Assembly: GCF_900095865.1 (NCBI RefSeq)
Contig: NZ_FMIZ01000007.1
Span: 1,610,530 to 1,674,529 of the forward strand
Length of the DNA stretch: 64,000 bases
From: Massilioclostridium coli
Lineage (GTDB): Bacteria > Bacillota > Clostridia > Oscillospirales > Ruminococcaceae
Reading direction: 5' to 3'
In this document: piece after piece, positions 61,827-64,000 of the stretch
Numbering within the stretch: the first letter of the stretch is position 1
Layout of the letters: each line of letters starts with the position of its first letter
The notes under the pieces: model-generated
Told to the model about the DNA's origin: nothing
Database searches by the model: none
The model's input: only the letters and a program-made list of their open reading frames with translations
Translations under genes and position numbers: made by a program

Positions 61827-62450
61827 ATGAATAACTTAGATATTTACAACGCCCTTTGTGATCCGCCAGAAGGGGCATTGAAAGAAATAAAAGGTGGGAA
61901 GCTTAACGGGAAAACAGACATCAACCCAATGTGGCGAATCAAAGCCTTAACCGAATTATTTGGTCCGTGCGGCATCGGTTGGAAATATATAATCACAAAA
62001 CAATGGACGTTGCCAGGGGCAAACGGAGAAGTGGCTGCATTTTGTAATATTGATCTATATTACAAAATAAACGGGAAATGGAGCGAGGGAATCCCAGGGA
62101 CTGGAGGAAGCGGATTCGTCAACACTGAAAAAGGAAAACTTGTTACAAATGATGAATGCTTTAAAATGGCGTTAACAGACTCCATTAGTGTAGCAGCTAA
62201 GGCGTTAGGAGCAGCAGCTAAAATATATTGGAATAAAGACAACACCAAATACACCACGTCGCCGTCTCAACCTCCTGTTGTGGATGAACGGGAATATTAT
62301 TGCGGGCGATGCAACGGAAAAGTAACAGGAGAGCGCATAAAAGGTAGGAACTATACAGCGGCGCAAATATATGATAAAACAAATGGCATTTGTTTTAAAT
62401 GCTACCAAGAAATCAACCGTAAAGTAGCAAACAGGGCAGCAAATCCATGA
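61827..62450 (+). CDS. Putative phage single-strand annealing protein (Rad52/Sak-like)
   Basis: The 207-residue protein has a core (about 30-145) reading ALTELFGPCGIGWKY, FCNIDLYYKINGKW, GTGGSGFV and ECFKMALTDSISVAAKALGAA, which fits the Rad52/Sak-like annealing proteins of phages, and a C-terminal zinc ribbon (YCGRCNGK...CFKC, about 158-196). Position between Gp157 and SSB is where phages carry their annealing protein. Identification is by pattern and context, not by a decisive motif. Confidence 0.6.
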   Translation: MNNLDIYNALCDPPEGALKEIKGGKLNGKTDINPMWRIKALTELFGPCGIGWKYIITKQWTLPGANGEVAAFCNIDLYYKINGKWSEGIPGTGGSGFVNTEKGKLVTNDECFKMALTDSISVAAKALGAAAKIYWNKDNTKYTTSPSQPPVVDEREYYCGRCNGKVTGERIKGRNYTAAQIYDKTNGICFKCYQEINRKVANRAANP

Positions 62451-62773
62451 CAGAAATTATCCGCTTTATGCGGCATCTAGAAAGCGAGGGCAGAATGAGT
62501 ATAACAGGTGAAACACGCAGGGCAAGTTACAAACAACTAAAGCCTGAAAAACGCTGGGGGAAAATATTGATTGCTCTAAAAGGCAATCAAATGACCGCCA
62601 GAGAAATTGCAACAAAGCTAGGGTATACTGACATGAACTATGTAAGACCTAGAATCAGCGAATTGCAAAAATATAACGTTATACGGGCATGCGGGTCAAC
62701 TGTTGACCCGATAACTCATAAAACGGTTGCAGTATTTGAAGTAGTGGAAGGAGCAATTAAAGATGTTAAATAA
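62447..62773 (+). CDS. Winged-helix-like small phage protein
   Basis: The 108-residue protein contains a winged helix-turn-helix (ALKGNQMTAREIATKLGY, then ISELQKYNVIRACG, about 43-85). Its ATG overlaps the upstream stop codon (ATGA). A second in-frame start (MSITGE, 62492) has GAGGGCAG and is an alternative. Role unknown, perhaps a replication or transcription accessory. Confidence 0.7.
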   Translation: MTEIIRFMRHLESEGRMSITGETRRASYKQLKPEKRWGKILIALKGNQMTAREIATKLGYTDMNYVRPRISELQKYNVIRACGSTVDPITHKTVAVFEVVEGAIKDVK

Positions 62774-63194
62774 TGTTGTATTGATGGGGCGGTTAACCGT
62801 TGATCCAGAATTGAAACAAACACAAAGCGGTGTGTCTGTATTATCTTTCACCCTTGCGGTAGATAGGGACTATACACAGCAGGGTCAAGAGAAACAAGTT
62901 GATTTTATTAATATTGTTGCATGGAGACTCACAGCAGAATTTATCAGCAAATATTTTACTAAAGGGCAGATGATGGCTTTAAAAGGGGCTATTCAGACCC
63001 GCAGTTATGAAGACAAGCAAGGAAACAAGCGCACTGCTTTTGAAGTTGTTGCGGACAAGGTATATTTTTGCAGCAGCAAGACTGAGGGGAGCAACAACGG
63101 CAAAAGCCTTAAATCTGATAATGTTTCAGTTGGATTCGATGATTTTGACGGCTTCGAGGAAATAGGCAGCAATGACGATGATTCACCATTCTAG
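62763..63194 (+). CDS. ssb: Single-stranded DNA-binding protein
   Basis: The 143-residue protein has the OB-fold of SSB (MLNNVVLMGRLTVDPELKQT, FTLAVDRDY, FINIVAWRLTAEFI, YFTKGQMMALKG) and the acidic C-terminal tip DDDSPF used to bind partner proteins. It coats single-stranded DNA during phage replication and recombination. It overlaps the upstream gene by 11 bp. Confidence 0.95.
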   Translation: MLNNVVLMGRLTVDPELKQTQSGVSVLSFTLAVDRDYTQQGQEKQVDFINIVAWRLTAEFISKYFTKGQMMALKGAIQTRSYEDKQGNKRTAFEVVADKVYFCSSKTEGSNNGKSLKSDNVSVGFDDFDGFEEIGSNDDDSPF

Positions 63195-63207
63195 GCGGTG
63201 ATATTTT

Positions 63208-63966
63208 ATGCCAAATAGAATTTTGAAAGAAAGCATCTGCACAAGCGACACAATAGATCAATTAAAATGGGACGAAGAGGTATTTTTTTATAGGCTGATT
63301 GTTAATTGCGATGATTATGGCAGGTTTGATGGGCGACCGGCAATTATAAGGAGCAGGTTATACCCACTCAAAATTAATATTACCCTTGCAACCATCGAAA
63401 AATATCTTGATAAGTTGTCGACTGTAGGGCTAGTAGTCCGCTATATAAGCAATGGAAAACCGACCCTACAGCTAACAACTTGGGATAAACATCAACAAGT
63501 TAGAGCCAAAAAAAGCAAATACCCTGCCCCAGAAGATGGCGAAATTATGCAGAGCGATAATGTTTGCAATCAATTGATATCAAATGATTGCAAATGTCCC
63601 CGTAATCCAATCCAATCCGAATCCAATCCGAATCCTAATCCGAATACGGAAGATAATGCGCACACGTGCGCAAACTCTCCCTCTGTTAGGCATAAATACG
63701 GCGAATATAAAAATGTTTTGCTGTCTGATGAGGATATGCAAAAACTAAAAAACGAATTTCCAGACGACTATCAGCAACGAATTGAACGTTTAAGCGCCTA
63801 TATAGCCAGCAAAGGGGCTAAATACAAAAACCATTTAGCCACAATACGGAATTGGGCAAAGAGAGAGGAACAGGCAAAGAAAGACACTGGAACATTTGGC
63901 GGCACACCGCCGTCCTATGACCTGGAAGAACTTGCGAAACGAGGTATGTATGTGCCAGAAATATAA
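63208..63966 (+). CDS. Phage replication initiator/replisome organizer
   Basis: The 252-residue protein has an N-terminal winged-helix domain (about 1-95; DTIDQLKWDEEVFFYRLIVN, CDDYGRFDGRPAIIRSRLYP) typical of phage replisome organizers, a low-complexity Asn-Pro linker (about 132-150) and a C-terminal domain (about 165-230). The linker DNA holds iteron-like repeats, as in phages whose origin lies inside the initiator gene. ATG at 63208 follows GGCGGTGAT. No DnaC-type loader is visible before the window ends. Confidence 0.83.
   Translation: MPNRILKESICTSDTIDQLKWDEEVFFYRLIVNCDDYGRFDGRPAIIRSRLYPLKINITLATIEKYLDKLSTVGLVVRYISNGKPTLQLTTWDKHQQVRAKKSKYPAPEDGEIMQSDNVCNQLISNDCKCPRNPIQSESNPNPNPNTEDNAHTCANSPSVRHKYGEYKNVLLSDEDMQKLKNEFPDDYQQRIERLSAYIASKGAKYKNHLATIRNWAKREEQAKKDTGTFGGTPPSYDLEELAKRGMYVPEI
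63604..63649 (+). repeat. Iteron-like AATCC repeats inside the replication gene
   Basis: Seven AATCC-type units occur as AATCC(A/G)AATCC clusters within 46 bp. They code for the Asn-Pro-rich linker of the initiator. Such repeats in this position often mark a phage replication origin. Confidence 0.6.
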
Positions 63967-64000
63967 ATACATAATCCCAGAAATCCCGCCTAGTAACAAC
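63950..64000 (+). CDS. Start of a RusA-like Holliday junction resolvase gene, cut by the window
   Basis: From ATG at 63950 (GAGGT upstream) 17 codons are open to the window end. The product starts MCQKYKYIIPEIPPSNN, matching the N-terminal beta-strand and PPS-N turn typical of RusA endonucleases. It overlaps the initiator gene by 17 bp. The identification rests on 17 residues and gene order. Confidence 0.5.
   Translation, partial: MCQKYKYIIPEIPPSNN

Larger units (their letters stand above)
55107..64000. mobile_element. Left arm of a prophage (siphovirus-like), truncated by the window
   Basis: The order is serine integrase, LytTR regulator, CI-type repressor, divergent early operon with tiny genes, Gp157, putative annealing protein, SSB, replication initiator and a RusA-like resolvase. 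This is a typical temperate siphovirus integration-control-replication arm. Gp157 and RusA argue for phage over a conjugative element. Structural genes and the right end are not in the window. The left border is set here at the terminator behind the integrase; the true attL may be up to 880 bp further left. Confidence 0.85.

Noticed and set aside
63604-63649. Short AATCC repeats as a microsatellite or CRISPR remnant
   Set aside because: They are in frame within the initiator gene and lack spacers; an iteron or low-complexity linker explains them better.
1-64000. tRNA or rRNA genes
   Set aside because: No cloverleaf with the conserved T-loop and acceptor features, and no rRNA signature sequence, was noticed by eye; a covariance scan was not possible.

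Overview
The window looks like a chromosome segment of a low-GC, anaerobic, gut-type Clostridia bacterium (Oscillospiraceae/Ruminococcaceae-like), with the left arm of a prophage at its right end. The pointers are an Ile T-box leader, an ECF vitamin-transport module, ThyX instead of ThyA, DUF896, DUF5711 next to CvpA, stomatin/zinc-ribbon proteins, strong GGAGG ribosome sites and plant-glycan enzymes carrying FIVAR repeats. The species call is inference; no rRNA or tRNA gene was seen.

Layout. 1-3.9 kb: a truncated secreted GH106-like glycosidase divergent from an AraC regulator, a MATE exporter and an Lrp/AsnC regulator. 4.1-8.7 kb: an accessory cluster of an SPFH protein with three zinc ribbons, a small membrane protein, and a zinc ribbon-TIR-TPR-membrane protein whose C-terminal DUF6273 domain is cut off by one in-frame stop codon. 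8.8-15.8 kb: MATE and DMT transporters, an rlmA-like/nhaC/ybaK operon and a membrane glycosyltransferase. 16-20.2 kb: a 1382-residue wall-anchored GH106-like enzyme with two F5/8C domains. 20.4-27.5 kb: a nine-gene operon (thyX, DUF896, tmk, DUF2156, GNAT, DJ-1, 5-formyl-THF cyclo-ligase, mltG, U32). 27.7-41.8 kb: a Cys-rich unknown, an isochorismatase-fold hydrolase, a ClpE-like ATPase, DUF5711-cvpA, ecfA1-ecfA2-ecfT-truA, an rRNA-methyltransferase-like gene, glmM and ruvCAB. 42-47.9 kb: a small membrane protein, pepD, an orphan PduB-like microcompartment shell protein, a PflX-like radical SAM protein and ilvA under an Ile-specific T-box. 48-54.2 kb: an orphan RNA candidate and a 1773-residue GH127-like beta-L-arabinofuranosidase sharing its FIVAR repeats and AAKTGD anchor with the GH106-like enzyme.

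55.1-64 kb: prophage. Serine integrase (minus), an intergenic region with strong RNA-like folds, an AgrA-like LytTR regulator, a CI-type repressor facing an early operon across a classic operator region, small early genes, a protein made of eight hexapeptide repeats, then Gp157, a putative annealing protein, SSB, a replication initiator with iteron-like repeats, and the start of a RusA-like gene. The right end of the element is outside the window.

How it fits together: the glycosidases suggest use of rhamnose- and arabinose-bearing plant polysaccharides. Rhamnose fermentation commonly runs through a microcompartment, which may explain the isolated PduB-like shell gene. The SPFH-TIR cluster and the non-coding elements next to the integrase are the parts least explained by known families.
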